64,000 nucleotides of DNA, taken from an uncultured Bacteroidota bacterium (GTDB lineage: Bacteria > Bacteroidota > Bacteroidia > Bacteroidales > P3). The notes below the pieces were generated by a model, which saw only the letters and a program-made list of their open reading frames with translations, was not told where the DNA came from and did not search any database. The DNA is taken from the NCBI GenBank assembly GCA_902784865.1, contig CACZWL010000002.1, positions 1-64,000 on the forward strand, read 5' to 3'. This document shows positions 36,188 through 44,331 of this stretch, piece by piece; position 1 is the first letter of the stretch; every line of letters begins with the position of its first letter. A program made the position numbers and the translations under genes.

Positions 36188-36769
36188 ATGATGGCATCCA
36201 GCCGTTTCCAGCGCTACTTCATGCGCTGTCCGGAGGCGAAGCGTGCGGCTGTGGAGCGCCGGGTGGGCAAGCTGGTCGAGGCGGAGCGCGACCTCTGCCA
36301 CCCCATCAGCTACCCTCACCTCTGCAACCTCTTCTGCGCCCTGGCCATCTACGAGTACGACACCGCCCACGGCGTCAGCCCCGAGGCCTCGCAGCGCGAG
36401 ATAGTGGCGACGATGGAGCAGTTCCTCGCCCCGCGCCGACGCCTGTTCCAACGCCTCTCGCAGGTGCCGGGCGTCTTCCCGCTGCTGCGCAAATTCATCC
36501 CCAAGATGATGATGAAAGGCAACGGCTACGGCTGGGACAGCGTGGAGCTGGACCTCGGGCCGCGCTTCTGCGCCTTCGACACGCGGCAGTGCATCTTCGC
36601 CACCCTCTTCGCCCGCCACGGTGCGCCCGAGCTGGGGCCCTGCTTCTGCCGCATCGACGACTACCTCTACGCCTCGCTGCCCGGCATCCGCTTCACCCGC
36701 ACCGGCACCCTCTGCCGCGGCGACAGCTGCTGCGACTTCCGCTTTGAAAACATAAATATAAAGATATGA
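36188..36769 (+). CDS. ATC-hydrolase-like protein
   Basis: The 193-residue product resembles the L-2-amino-thiazoline-4-carboxylate hydrolase-like family (PF14196), seen best in the C-terminal block GPCFCRIDDYLYASLPGIRF and TRTGTLCRGDSCCDFRF. The family name comes from one characterised enzyme, and most members have no known substrate. Its stop overlaps the start of the next frame (ATGA). That frame is a truncated methyltransferase, so this was probably part of a small operon now damaged downstream. Confidence 0.8.
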   Translation: MMASSRFQRYFMRCPEAKRAAVERRVGKLVEAERDLCHPISYPHLCNLFCALAIYEYDTAHGVSPEASQREIVATMEQFLAPRRRLFQRLSQVPGVFPLLRKFIPKMMMKGNGYGWDSVELDLGPRFCAFDTRQCIFATLFARHGAPELGPCFCRIDDYLYASLPGIRFTRTGTLCRGDSCCDFRFENINIKI

Positions 36770-37130
36770 ACGACAACAAGCTGCAGGGCGTGGCCGACAC
36801 GCTCTACATACCGCTCACGGCGCGCATCTACGTCTCCAAGCGGTTCCCCGACTTCTTCTGCGACCGCAAGTCGCTGGAGCTCGAAAGCGCGCTGCCCGAC
36901 GACAGCATCGAGCGCCGCACCAACGAGTACGGCCACATGGCATCTTCACCTTGGCCATGCTGGGCATCGTCGTCGCCACGGCCTCGCTGTGGCTTCTGTT
37001 GGTGCTGGTGCCCTACTGCTGGCCCATGCACGGCACCATCCTCGGCGAGGAGCAGTACTGCCTCCGCACCTACGGCGAGACCTACCGCGAATACCTGAAA
37101 AAGGTGCCGCGCTACTTTCTGTTCTTCTGA
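36766..37130 (+). pseudogene. Deletion remnant joining two methyltransferase genes
   Basis: Residues 1-55 from the ATG at 36766 match the start of a class I SAM-dependent methyltransferase family (TLYIPLTARIYVSKRFPDFF, then RRTNEYG). The frame then collapses. From 36939 a different frame encodes a hydrophobic helix and a typical C-terminus of an isoprenylcysteine-carboxyl-methyltransferase-like membrane protein (LGEEQYCLRTYGETYREYLK, then VPRYFLFF), ending at 37130. The most direct explanation is one deletion that removed the 3' part of the first gene and the 5' part of the second, with the junction near 36930-36940. The readable chimera of 110 residues is unlikely to be functional. Confidence 0.7.
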
Positions 37131-37144
37131 ATGGCGATGTGGCG

Positions 37145-37558
37145 CTAGAGGGCCTTGGGCTGGAATTCGACGATGGCAAACTGCTCGTCGAAACAGATGT
37201 CTTTCAGGTCGATATGCTCAAACAGGGAGCCTGTCTGGGCATTTTTGCTTAGCCGCAGCAGGATGCGGTTGTCGGAGAGGAGCTCCAGCATGTCGCCGCC
37301 GGGCTGGTTCTTGGCCTGGCCCAAGGCGGTGCGCACCATGAAGTCGATGCCGGGGCCGCCGGCGTAGGAGAGGAAAAGGTTGCCGTTCTCGACGCTGTCG
37401 ACCGTAAGGTCGAGACCTACCGAGGCTGTCTTGAAGAGCACGTTGACATCGTAGGCGATGCGGACGGTGTGTGGGCCGCCATACATCACGGGCAGGCGAC
37501 GGCCCGCCTTCTTCTCTATCAAATCGCTGATTTCCTGGTATGTTAACCTAAACTGCAT
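37145..37558 (-). CDS. Hypothetical protein, 137 residues
   Basis: I do not recognise a family. It is a soluble, beta-rich protein with no signal peptide or membrane helix (start MQFRLTYQEISDLIEKKAGR; middle YDVNVLFKTASVGLDLTVD; end DEQFAIVEFQPKAL). It lies 96 bp downstream of fabG on the same strand with an imperfect hairpin between them. Confidence 0.75.
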   Translation of the reverse strand: MQFRLTYQEISDLIEKKAGRRLPVMYGGPHTVRIAYDVNVLFKTASVGLDLTVDSVENGNLFLSYAGGPGIDFMVRTALGQAKNQPGGDMLELLSDNRILLRLSKNAQTGSLFEHIDLKDICFDEQFAIVEFQPKAL

Positions 37559-37594
37559 AGTATCTCACTTGGTGGTTTCTTGGTTTTCAAATAA

Positions 37595-37629
37595 CCACCT
37601 GGGAGCCCCATAGCGGAACTCCCTGGTGG
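37595..37629 (-). terminator. Hairpin between fabG and the hypothetical gene
   Basis: CCACCTGGGAG and CTCCCTGGTGG pair with one mismatch around a 13-nt loop. It is probably a weak terminator after fabG. Confidence 0.4.
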
Positions 37630-37654
37630 CTAGTGTTTTCTGTGGCAGGCTGGT

Positions 37655-38404
37655 TTACAGCGACAGTCCGCCGTCGACGCAGAGGACCTGGCCAGTGATG
37701 TACTGGGCGAGGTCGGAGGCCAGATAGAGCGAAGTCTTGGCCACATCGAGTTCGGTGCCGCCGCGGCGCAGGGGGATGTCCTCCATCCAGCCCTTGCGCA
37801 CGTCCTCGGGCAGCTGCTGGGTCATCACCGTCTCGATGAAGCCGGGGGCGATGGCATTGCAGCGTATGTTGCGCGAACCCAGCTCTTTGGCGAGGCTCTT
37901 GGTGAAACCCAGGATGCCGGCCTTGGAGGCGGAGTAGTTGCACTGGCCTGCGTTGCCATTGACGCCCACCACCGACGAGGTGTTGATGATGGAGCCGGAG
38001 CGCTGCTTCATCATCATGGGCGTGAAGGCCTTGCAGAAGTTGAAGACGGAGCGCAGGTTGACCTCAATCACCAGGTCCCAGTCCTGCGGCGACATGCGGA
38101 GCAGCAGCTGGTCGCGGGTGATGCCGGCGTTATTGACGAGGACGTCGAGGCGTCCGAATTCCTTCTGCACCTGCTCGGCGACGGCGAGGGTCTGCTCGTA
38201 GTCGGCAGCGTTGCTGGCGATGAAGGTGCTCTTGGGCTGCAGGGCCTGCAGCTCTTTGAGGAGGGCGGCGCTGTCGTCATTCTCCTTGAGGTCGGTGAAG
38301 ATGACCGTGGCGCCTTCTTCGGCGAAGAGGCGCGCCGTGGCGCGGCCGATGCCGCGGGAGCCGCCGGTGACGAGGGCGATTTTGGAATCTAAAAGCATAG
38401 GCAT
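37655..38404 (-). CDS. fabG: 3-oxoacyl-ACP reductase FabG
   Basis: This short-chain dehydrogenase reduces 3-oxoacyl-ACP with NADPH in fatty acid elongation. The 249-residue product has the cofactor loop TGGSRGIGRATA (14-25), the NNAG motif, the catalytic Ser-Tyr-Lys set (NTSSVVG, then YSASKAG), and the family C-terminus ITGQVLCVDGGLSL. It is part of a same-strand fab cluster (fabH, fabF, fabZ-like) from which it is separated by a DUF559 gene and palindromic repeats. Confidence 0.93.
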   Translation of the reverse strand: MPMLLDSKIALVTGGSRGIGRATARLFAEEGATVIFTDLKENDDSAALLKELQALQPKSTFIASNAADYEQTLAVAEQVQKEFGRLDVLVNNAGITRDQLLLRMSPQDWDLVIEVNLRSVFNFCKAFTPMMMKQRSGSIINTSSVVGVNGNAGQCNYSASKAGILGFTKSLAKELGSRNIRCNAIAPGFIETVMTQQLPEDVRKGWMEDIPLRRGGTELDVAKTSLYLASDLAQYITGQVLCVDGGLSL

Positions 38405-38411
38405 AATGAAC

Positions 38412-38465
38412 CGGCCTCACCCCCCGACCCCCTCTCCTTTCAAGAGAGGGGGAGTGGGCGAGGCC
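38412..38465. repeat. Palindromic repeat R1
   Basis: A CCCCCTCTCC / GGAGAGGGGG-type palindrome around TTTCAA, flanked by GGCCTCACCCCCC and GGGCGAGGCC. It lies between fabG and the DUF559 gene and supplies the last 14 or so codons of the latter. Confidence 0.8.
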
Positions 38466-38833
38466 ATTTTTTGTTTGATTGTTTGTATTACGTTATTTGT
38501 GTCGTTGATGATTTCTTCGTTGGAGAAGCGGATTACGCGGAAGCCCATCCGGTCGAGGTCGATTGTGCGCACGGCATCGTCCTGCTGTTGCTGTGGGGTG
38601 CTGTGGTAGCCTCCGTCGACCTCGATGACGAGGCGTTTAGGGAGGCATACAAAGTCGGCGATATAGTCGCCGATGGCATGCTGCCGACGGAAGCGGGCCT
38701 CCCGAAACTCCTTGCGCAGGGTGTCCCAGAGCAGGCGCTCGCACAGGGTCATATTGCGACGGTTCTCTTTGGCAAATGCCTTGAGAATGTCGTACCTGTC
38801 AGGAGAGGCTGTTCTGGAACCGAATTCGTTCAC
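38417..38833 (-). CDS. DUF559 (Vsr-like) endonuclease-domain protein
   Basis: The 138-residue product has the DUF559/very-short-patch-repair-like fold: LCERLLWDTLRKEFREARFR, then the metal-binding YIADFVCLPKRLVIEVDGG with the acidic residues and ExD pair expected of PD-(D/E)xK nucleases, then RVIRFSNEEI. Its real target is unknown. The last residues (TPPLLKGEGVGG) are encoded by repeat R1, and R2 lies 12 bp upstream of its start codon, so the gene is framed by two palindromic repeats inside a fab cluster. That position suggests insertion rather than a fatty acid role. Confidence 0.85.
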   Translation of the reverse strand: MNEFGSRTASPDRYDILKAFAKENRRNMTLCERLLWDTLRKEFREARFRRQHAIGDYIADFVCLPKRLVIEVDGGYHSTPQQQQDDAVRTIDLDRMGFRVIRFSNEEIINDTNNVIQTIKQKMASPTPPLLKGEGVGG

Positions 38834-38844
38834 GTCTGCTTTCT

Positions 38845-38898
38845 TTCCCCCCCCCCGGCCCCCTCTCCTTTCAAGAGGGGGCCGGGGGGGTGAGGCCT
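38845..38898. repeat. Palindromic repeat R2
   Basis: Same element as R1 (CCCCCTCTCCTTTCAAGAGG core, ending GGTGAGGCC). It lies between the DUF559 gene and the fabZ-like gene and overlaps the last bases of the latter. Confidence 0.8.
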
Positions 38899-39325
38899 AT
38901 TGGTTATCAATCAGCGCGAAGGAGAGGATTCCTTTGACGCACACTTTGCCGTCGACTTTGCCTTCGGCTTCGCAGTGGAAGATGAGGCCGCGGCGGTCGG
39001 TGATGCGGCCGCGGAACTCGATGGTGTCGCCCGGGCGCACGGGCTGGCGGAAGCGTGCTTCGCGGATGCCGCTATAGAGTGGGGTGCGGCCTGCGGCCAA
39101 CTCGTCGCGCACCAAGATGCAGCACGACTGGCCCATCATCTCGCAGAGGATGACGCCCGGCACGATGGGGTTGCCGGGGAAGTGGCCCTGAAGGAAGTAC
39201 TCGTCGCCGCGGACGTGGTAGTGGGCGATGGCCCATTCGCCTTCCATCGTGACGTCGTCCACCAGCAACATAGGCTCGCGGTGGGGGAGGAAGGTCTTGA
39301 TTTGGTCTCTGTTAAGCATAATCAT
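38897..39325 (-). CDS. fabZ: 3-hydroxyacyl-ACP dehydratase, FabZ-like
   Basis: The enzyme dehydrates 3-hydroxyacyl-ACP in fatty acid elongation. The product (142 residues from the ATG at 39325, 140 from 39319) has the hot-dog fold with FLPHREPMLLVDDV and the catalytic-His block GHFPGNPIVPGVILCEMMGQ. A longer in-frame start at 39412 is rejected, since its extra residues (LSRGRGGRG) are a translation of repeats R3 and R4. It is followed by R2. Confidence 0.88.
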   Translation of the reverse strand: MIMLNRDQIKTFLPHREPMLLVDDVTMEGEWAIAHYHVRGDEYFLQGHFPGNPIVPGVILCEMMGQSCCILVRDELAAGRTPLYSGIREARFRQPVRPGDTIEFRGRITDRRGLIFHCEAEGKVDGKVCVKGILSFALIDNQ

Positions 39326-39326
39326 C

Positions 39327-39379
39327 GGCCTCACCCCCCGGCCCCCTCTCCCACGGGAGAGGGGCCGGAGGATGAGGGC
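39327..39379. repeat. Palindromic repeat R3
   Basis: GGCCTCACCCCCCGGCCCCC and GAGAGGGGCCGG arms around a CCACGG loop (the alternative loop type). It begins 2 nt upstream of the fabZ-like ATG. Confidence 0.8.
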
Positions 39380-39400
39380 TTTCTTTATTGGTGAGTAATT

Positions 39401-39457
39401 GGCCTCGCCCACCGACCTCCGCTCCTTTCAAGAGAAGGGGAGGTGAGGGATGAGGCT
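39401..39457. repeat. Palindromic repeat R4
   Basis: A diverged copy (GGCCTCGCCCACCGACCTCC, TTTCAAGAG loop, ending GGATGAGGC) between fabF and the fabZ-like gene. Confidence 0.7.
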
Positions 39458-39495
39458 TTTCTTATTTGTGTATTGTTGTTCATTTTTATGGTTTC

Positions 39496-39540
39496 AACAC
39501 CCCCCTCTCCCACGGGAGAGGGGGATGGGGGGAGAGGCTA
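39496..39540. repeat. Palindromic repeat R5
   Basis: CCCCCCTCTCCCACGGGAGA, then GGGGGATGGGGGGAGAGGC. It directly abuts the fabF stop codon. Confidence 0.75.
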
Positions 39541-40776
39541 CTATTTCCGCAGCGCCACCGTCGCGTTCTGGCCGCCGAAGCCGAAGGTGTTGCTGATGGC
39601 GATGTCGGCCTGCCACTGGCGGGCGGTGTGGGGCGTGTAGTCGAGGTCGCACTCGGGATCGGGCTGGTCGAGGTGGATGGTAGGCGGTATCATGCCGTTC
39701 TTCAGCGCCAGGGCCGTGATGATGAGCTCGACGGCGCCGGTGGCTCCCAGCATGTGGCCGTGCATCGACTTGGTGCTGCTGATGACGGCGCGGCGGGCTT
39801 CCTCCTCGCCGATGGCTTTCTTGATGGCCAGGGTCTCGCCCTTGTCATTGAGGGGGGTGCCGGTGCCGTGGGCGTTGATGTAGAGCTTCTCGCCGGCTTT
39901 GAAGGCGGCCTCTTCCAGCGCCAGGCGCATGGCCTCGGCGGCGCCGCGGCCTTCGGGGTGCGGTGCCGTGTAGTGGTGCGCATCGCAGGTGTTGCCGTAG
40001 CCACAAACCTCGGCGTAGATCATGGCGCCGCGTCTACGGGCCGACTCCTCGCTCTCGAGGATGAGGATGCCGGAGCCTTCGCCCAGCACGAAGCCGCCGC
40101 GGCGGCTGTCGAAGGGCAGCGAGGCGGCCTGCGGGTCGGGGGCGGTGGTGAGGGCTTTCATGTTGGCGAAGCCGCCGATGGCCATCTTGCACACCGAAGC
40201 TTCGGCGCCGCCCGTGATGACGGCGTCGGCGCGGCCCTCGCGGATCAGGCGGTAGGCCTCGCCCACCGAATGGGTGCCTGTGGCGCAGGCTGTGACCACG
40301 GGCAGGTTGGGGCCCTGCGCGTTGTGCGCTATGGCCACGTTGCCGCCCGCGATGTTGGCAATCATCTCGGGGATGAAGAGGGGCGAGATGCGGCGGATGC
40401 CGCTGTTCATGAGGTTGGCATGCTCGCGCTCGAAGGTCTGTATGCCGCCCACGCCACTGCCTATGGCGGTGCCCAGGCGCCGCGGGTCGATGTCCTCGCC
40501 CACGCGCAGTCCGCTGTCGGCCATGGCCTGCTGCGCCGCCGCCAGCGCGTAGAGCGCGAAGAGGTCGTTGTGGCGCACCATGGCCTTGTCGATGCCGTAG
40601 TCCTCCGGACGGAAGTCCTTCACCTCGGCGGCAATCTTCACGGGCAGCTCTTCGCGGTCGATGCGTGTTATGTAGTCGATGCCGCACTTACCGGCCATGA
40701 GATTGCTCCAAAGGGTCTCGATGTCATTGCCAAGAGGGGTGATGCACCCCATTCCGGTGATATATACTTTCTGCAT
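39541..40776 (-). CDS. fabF: Beta-ketoacyl-ACP synthase II
   Basis: FabF condenses malonyl-ACP with growing acyl-ACP. The 411-residue product has the catalytic cysteine in VVTACATGTHSVGEAY, the first histidine in INAHGTGTPLNDKGE, the second in SMHGHMLGATGAVE, and the glycine-rich SNTFGFGGQNATV end. Full length. It lies 29 nt after fabH on the minus strand. No acyl carrier protein gene is seen in the window. Confidence 0.95.
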   Translation of the reverse strand: MQKVYITGMGCITPLGNDIETLWSNLMAGKCGIDYITRIDREELPVKIAAEVKDFRPEDYGIDKAMVRHNDLFALYALAAAQQAMADSGLRVGEDIDPRRLGTAIGSGVGGIQTFEREHANLMNSGIRRISPLFIPEMIANIAGGNVAIAHNAQGPNLPVVTACATGTHSVGEAYRLIREGRADAVITGGAEASVCKMAIGGFANMKALTTAPDPQAASLPFDSRRGGFVLGEGSGILILESEESARRRGAMIYAEVCGYGNTCDAHHYTAPHPEGRGAAEAMRLALEEAAFKAGEKLYINAHGTGTPLNDKGETLAIKKAIGEEEARRAVISSTKSMHGHMLGATGAVELIITALALKNGMIPPTIHLDQPDPECDLDYTPHTARQWQADIAISNTFGFGGQNATVALRK

Positions 40777-40805
40777 AATATAAATGTATTCTATGTATAT
40801 ACAAA

Positions 40806-41768
40806 TTAGTACTTTAATATAAGGGTTCCCGTCACGAAACCGGCGCCGAAGGCGCTCATCAGCACCTTGTGGCCGCGACGGATCTTGCCTTCGCGGATAC
40901 CCTCGTCGAGCAGCAGCGGGATGCTGGCCGAGCTGGTGTTGCCGAAGCGTTGCACGTTGGTGGGGAACTTCTCCTCGGGCTGACCCAGGTTCTCGCGGAT
41001 GGCCTCGTTGATGCGCAGGTTGGCCTGGTGCAGGAGGAAGTGGTCGATGTCGCCAAGCTCGAGGCCCGCGTCGGCCACCACCTGCTGTATGTCGCGCGAA
41101 GCCGACGATACCGCCATCCTGAACACCTCGCGTCCTTTCATCTGCAGCGGCATGTGTACGTCGACGCCCTCGCCCGTCTCGAACGGTGTGGGTTCCATTG
41201 GGTTGCGGTAGACGATGACATCGGGCATCGGCACGGATGTCAGCCTGCAGCTAATCAGGCTGTCGCCTTTGGAGACTACCACGGCACCGGCGCCGTCGCC
41301 GAACAGCACCGAGCAGTTGCGGTCGGTCCAGTCGCAGAAGCGCGTGCATTCCTCGGCAGCCACCAGCAGGATATTGTGGGCGCGCCCCGTGCTGAGCAGC
41401 GCATCGCAGAGGTCGAGGGCATAGACGAAGCCCACGCAGGCCACGTTGACGTCCATCGTCGGACAGCCCGGCCCCTTGATGCCCAGGCCGCCCTGGATGA
41501 GGCTCGACAGGTGGGGGGTGACAAAATAGTTCGACACGTTCGAACAGATGATATAGTCAATGTCGTCGGGGCACAGCCCGGCGGCGTCGATGGCGCGGGC
41601 TGCAGCCTCCGTGGCCAGGTCCTCGAAACGCTCGTCGGTGATGATATGGCGTGTCTTTATTCCGGTTCGTGTGGTAATCCACTCGTCGCTCGTGTCCAGA
41701 AACTCCGACAGCATGTCGTTCGTGACGGATTTCTTGGGCAGCGCACTTCCGGTTCCGATAATCTTCAT
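40806..41768 (-). CDS. fabH: Beta-ketoacyl-ACP synthase III
   Basis: FabH starts fatty acid chains from acetyl-CoA or branched acyl-CoA and malonyl-ACP. The 320-residue product shows the catalytic cysteine in DVNVACVGFVYALD, histidine in FLLHQANLRINEAI, and asparagine in RFGNTSSASIPLLL. Full length. It is the promoter-proximal gene of the fab cluster. A -7 box lies 28 nt upstream of its start. Confidence 0.95.
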   Translation of the reverse strand: MKIIGTGSALPKKSVTNDMLSEFLDTSDEWITTRTGIKTRHIITDERFEDLATEAAARAIDAAGLCPDDIDYIICSNVSNYFVTPHLSSLIQGGLGIKGPGCPTMDVNVACVGFVYALDLCDALLSTGRAHNILLVAAEECTRFCDWTDRNCSVLFGDGAGAVVVSKGDSLISCRLTSVPMPDVIVYRNPMEPTPFETGEGVDVHMPLQMKGREVFRMAVSSASRDIQQVVADAGLELGDIDHFLLHQANLRINEAIRENLGQPEEKFPTNVQRFGNTSSASIPLLLDEGIREGKIRRGHKVLMSAFGAGFVTGTLILKY

Positions 41769-41795
41769 GTGTTAAAAAGTATTAATTTCGGGGTG

Positions 41796-41823
41796 CAAAA
41801 ATACAGAATATTTTCATTCCAAA
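41796..41823 (-). promoter_or_regulatory. Promoter of the fab cluster
   Basis: TATTTTTG on the minus strand (41803-41796) with a possible TTTG at 41823-41820. The 16-nt spacing is shorter than usual. Confidence 0.45.
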
Positions 41824-41905
41824 TGTTAAAACTAATAACTATTTTTTTATCTGTGTGATTTACAGTGTCTTCAGATTTTTTTCAACAATTTTTAGCATTA
41901 AGGGC

Positions 41906-42379
41906 TTACGCGTTGTGGTACTTCTCGTGCCGCAGGATGGTGAAGGCTCGATAGAGTTGCTCGACGAAGAAGAGGCGCACCATCTGGTGGTTGAAGGTCA
42001 TCTGCGAGAGCGATACCTTGTGCTGCGCCGCGGCGTAGACTGCCGGCGAGAAGCCGAAGGCTCCGCCTATGACAAAAGCCAGGCTGCGGATGCCGCTATT
42101 CATTTGTTTCTGAAGGTATTCTGAGAAGCCTACCGAGGTGTACTCTTTTCCGTGCTCGTCGAGCAGCACGGCGCAGTCAACACGTTCCAACTGCTTCAGT
42201 ATCAGTTGTCCCTCGCGCTCTTTCACCTCGTCGGGCGTTGCTTTGCCGAGGTTCTTCAGGGCTGGGATGACCACCAGCTCGAAGTCGCAGTAGTGCTTCA
42301 GGCGCCCCACATACTCGTCGATGCCGCTCTGGATATAGGGCACGTCGGTTTTTGAGACTACTATCAGCTTGATTGTCAT
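41906..42379 (-). CDS. rlmH: 23S rRNA pseudouridine1915 N3-methyltransferase RlmH
   Basis: RlmH methylates pseudouridine 1915 of 23S rRNA. The 157-residue product is a minimal SPOUT methyltransferase with the knot motif LAFVIGGAFGFSPAVYA and the C-terminal LSQMTFNHQMVRLFFVEQLYRA. Normal length. Its start overlaps the upstream stop (ATGA), so it is coupled to the acyltransferase gene. Confidence 0.95.
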   Translation of the reverse strand: MTIKLIVVSKTDVPYIQSGIDEYVGRLKHYCDFELVVIPALKNLGKATPDEVKEREGQLILKQLERVDCAVLLDEHGKEYTSVGFSEYLQKQMNSGIRSLAFVIGGAFGFSPAVYAAAQHKVSLSQMTFNHQMVRLFFVEQLYRAFTILRHEKYHNA

Positions 42380-43308
42380 AGGCCTAGCAGTCGTTCGCCA
42401 AAAGGCAGTGAGGAACGGTAGATGCAGTGGTAGGGGGTCTGGATGGTGCCGAAGGTGCTGTAGAAGAAGGCGAGCTTTTTGTCCATACCGCCCTCGAAAT
42501 CAAATGATTTTGTTCGGGAGGAAAGCTCTCGCAACATCTGCCACATGAGGTAGCTCATGGCCCCCTTGGGAGCCTCGGCGCCGATGGCCAGCAGCAACGA
42601 CCAGGCGCACTGCTCGTCGTAGGCCACAAACCAGGCTGCATGTAGCTGGTTATCAGTTCGTCCTCGCAGTCCCCACAGTAGCCCGTGCCCATGCTCGCAG
42701 GCGCTCGACACCACACGGTGCAGCAGGACCTCGCCGATTAGGTCGCGTTCGTTGCGGCGGCGGTAGTAGCCGATGTGGAACGGAACGAATTCGTCGAGCG
42801 TAAGGTTCTGGTCTACAGTGCATAGCTCCTCGACCGATGCATCGTAGCGGCGCCGCAGGCGCGAGGCTGCGCGGTAGAGTGAGTCGGGGTCGGAGAGCGA
42901 GGGGAAGCGGTAGGTGTAGCGTGTGGTCTGGCGGAAGCCGTGCCATTTAAACGGTTGCCAATCAGTCTCTTCGGGAGGGAAGCACACCATGGCCAGTAGG
43001 GCATTCCTGTCGCGCAGTGCAGCTGCCAGGGTGCCCAAGGTGGCTTGGCGGTCGGCAAAACTCATACCGGGGCGCAGCCAAGGACCTGTCCAGGGGGTGA
43101 GTTGCGGTTGCAGTATGTACTTCATCCCCAGTTTCTTGCCATGGAGGAAGGGTAGGGCCCCTTTGATGGTGTCGCCCTCCTGCGCGAGGATCACGTCCCA
43201 CTGTTTGCCTTGGCAGACAGTCTCCATCCACCAATATTGTTGAAACAGAGGGATATACAATCCCTCCGTCTCGCACAGTTTCCGGTATTGCTCCTTGTGG
43301 GAGTTCAT
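42376..43308 (-). CDS. FemAB/GNAT-like acyltransferase
   Basis: The 310-residue product looks like the BioF2-like/FemAB branch of the GNAT fold: an N-terminal FQQYWWMETVCQGKQWDVIL, a middle WHGFRQTTRYTYRF, and a C-terminal acetyl-donor lobe (WFVAYDEQCAWSLLLAIGAEAP, LMWQMLRELS, FDFEGGMDKKLAFFYSTFG). Such enzymes transfer amino-acyl or acyl groups in envelope or polysaccharide synthesis. The donor and acceptor are unknown. It starts 1 nt after the OmpA gene and overlaps rlmH by 4 nt. Confidence 0.8.
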   Translation of the reverse strand: MNSHKEQYRKLCETEGLYIPLFQQYWWMETVCQGKQWDVILAQEGDTIKGALPFLHGKKLGMKYILQPQLTPWTGPWLRPGMSFADRQATLGTLAAALRDRNALLAMVCFPPEETDWQPFKWHGFRQTTRYTYRFPSLSDPDSLYRAASRLRRRYDASVEELCTVDQNLTLDEFVPFHIGYYRRRNERDLIGEVLLHRVVSSACEHGHGLLWGLRGRTDNQLHAAWFVAYDEQCAWSLLLAIGAEAPKGAMSYLMWQMLRELSSRTKSFDFEGGMDKKLAFFYSTFGTIQTPYHCIYRSSLPFGERLLGL

Positions 43309-43309
43309 A

Positions 43310-44248
43310 TTACAACACCTTGATGCTCACGCGGTTGTTCTGTATGCGACCCTCGTAGGTCGAGTTATCGCCTATCGGGTCGGAGTCGCCTTTGGCCTCG
43401 ATTTCAATGCGGTTGGCCTCGACGCCGCGCAGCTGCAGCGCTTTCTTGACTTCCATGGCGCGCTGGCGCGATACGCCGATGCAGTATTCGGCGGTGCCCT
43501 GGCTGTCGGCATAGCCCGTGAGCTGCACGCTCTTGCGGTCGTTGCCCAGGAGGTATTCGGCCAGCTCGTCGAGCATCGTCATCCACGAGTCCTGTATTGT
43601 GGCGTCGTTGGGGAAGAACTTGATATCGGGGAAGGTGCGGCTGGCGGTGTCGACCTCGAAGAGGGGTTTCTTCTTCGTTCCGAAGTAGAGCAGCATGCCT
43701 ACGTGGATGATGTCGTCGCCGCGCTGCGAGTTGAAGTAGTTGGCGCCTTTGAAGTAGCGGTAGTCCACCTCGGCAATCTTGTAGGTGAACTTGTTGCGCA
43801 GCTGGTTCTTCACCTTCCATCCGTTGAAGGCGTCGAGTGCGGCCTGCGCCTCGCTGCGGGCTTTCTCGGTCAGGGCGTTGCGCTCGGCCTTGTCGGTGAT
43901 GTCGGGGTTGATGGCATAGATGGCGCACATGGTCATGGTGGCGCGCGTCACTTTCTGCACATAGTTGACCACGGGCTGCAGCTCGCCCCAGTCGGCATTG
44001 TTCTTGGCCGCCGCGCCGGGGATGTCCATGTAGTTGTAGGGGGTGTAGTATATCGTGGTGTTCTTGGTGCTGAAGGTGGTGAACTTGTCGAAGGTGCCGT
44101 AGTCGGCTTCGCGCACTTTCTGCCTGCCCTCTACCAGGGGCGACTGCTCTTTCTTGTTCTTGCGGTTGGAATTCTGTCGGGTTTGGCCCCATGCGTCGCC
44201 GCCTGCCAGCAGCAGGACAATGGCTATGAGGCTGATAATCTTCTTCAT
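43310..44248 (-). CDS. OmpA-family peptidoglycan-binding protein
   Basis: The 312-residue product has a signal peptide (IVLLLAGGDAWG) and a C-terminal OmpA domain (LTGYADSQGTAEYCIGVSRQ, RAMEVKKALQLRGVEANR, GRIQNNRVSI). The middle 170 residues (TTIYYTPYNYMDIP, FTYKIAEVDYRYFKG) are not a recognisable barrel. It is probably periplasmic or outer-membrane-associated and binds the cell wall. First gene of a coupled run with the acyltransferase and rlmH. Confidence 0.88.
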   Translation of the reverse strand: MKKIISLIAIVLLLAGGDAWGQTRQNSNRKNKKEQSPLVEGRQKVREADYGTFDKFTTFSTKNTTIYYTPYNYMDIPGAAAKNNADWGELQPVVNYVQKVTRATMTMCAIYAINPDITDKAERNALTEKARSEAQAALDAFNGWKVKNQLRNKFTYKIAEVDYRYFKGANYFNSQRGDDIIHVGMLLYFGTKKKPLFEVDTASRTFPDIKFFPNDATIQDSWMTMLDELAEYLLGNDRKSVQLTGYADSQGTAEYCIGVSRQRAMEVKKALQLRGVEANRIEIEAKGDSDPIGDNSTYEGRIQNNRVSIKVL

Positions 44249-44331
44249 ATTCTTGCGGTGTTGTGTTTGATTCTATGTTATTTAGTCCGTTGAGAACGTA
44301 GATTCTTGCATTTTATTTTGTCATTTGCCCT

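Noticed and set aside
39326-39412. Extended N-terminus of the fabZ-like protein
   Set aside because: The 29 extra residues are translated palindromic repeat sequence, not protein-like.
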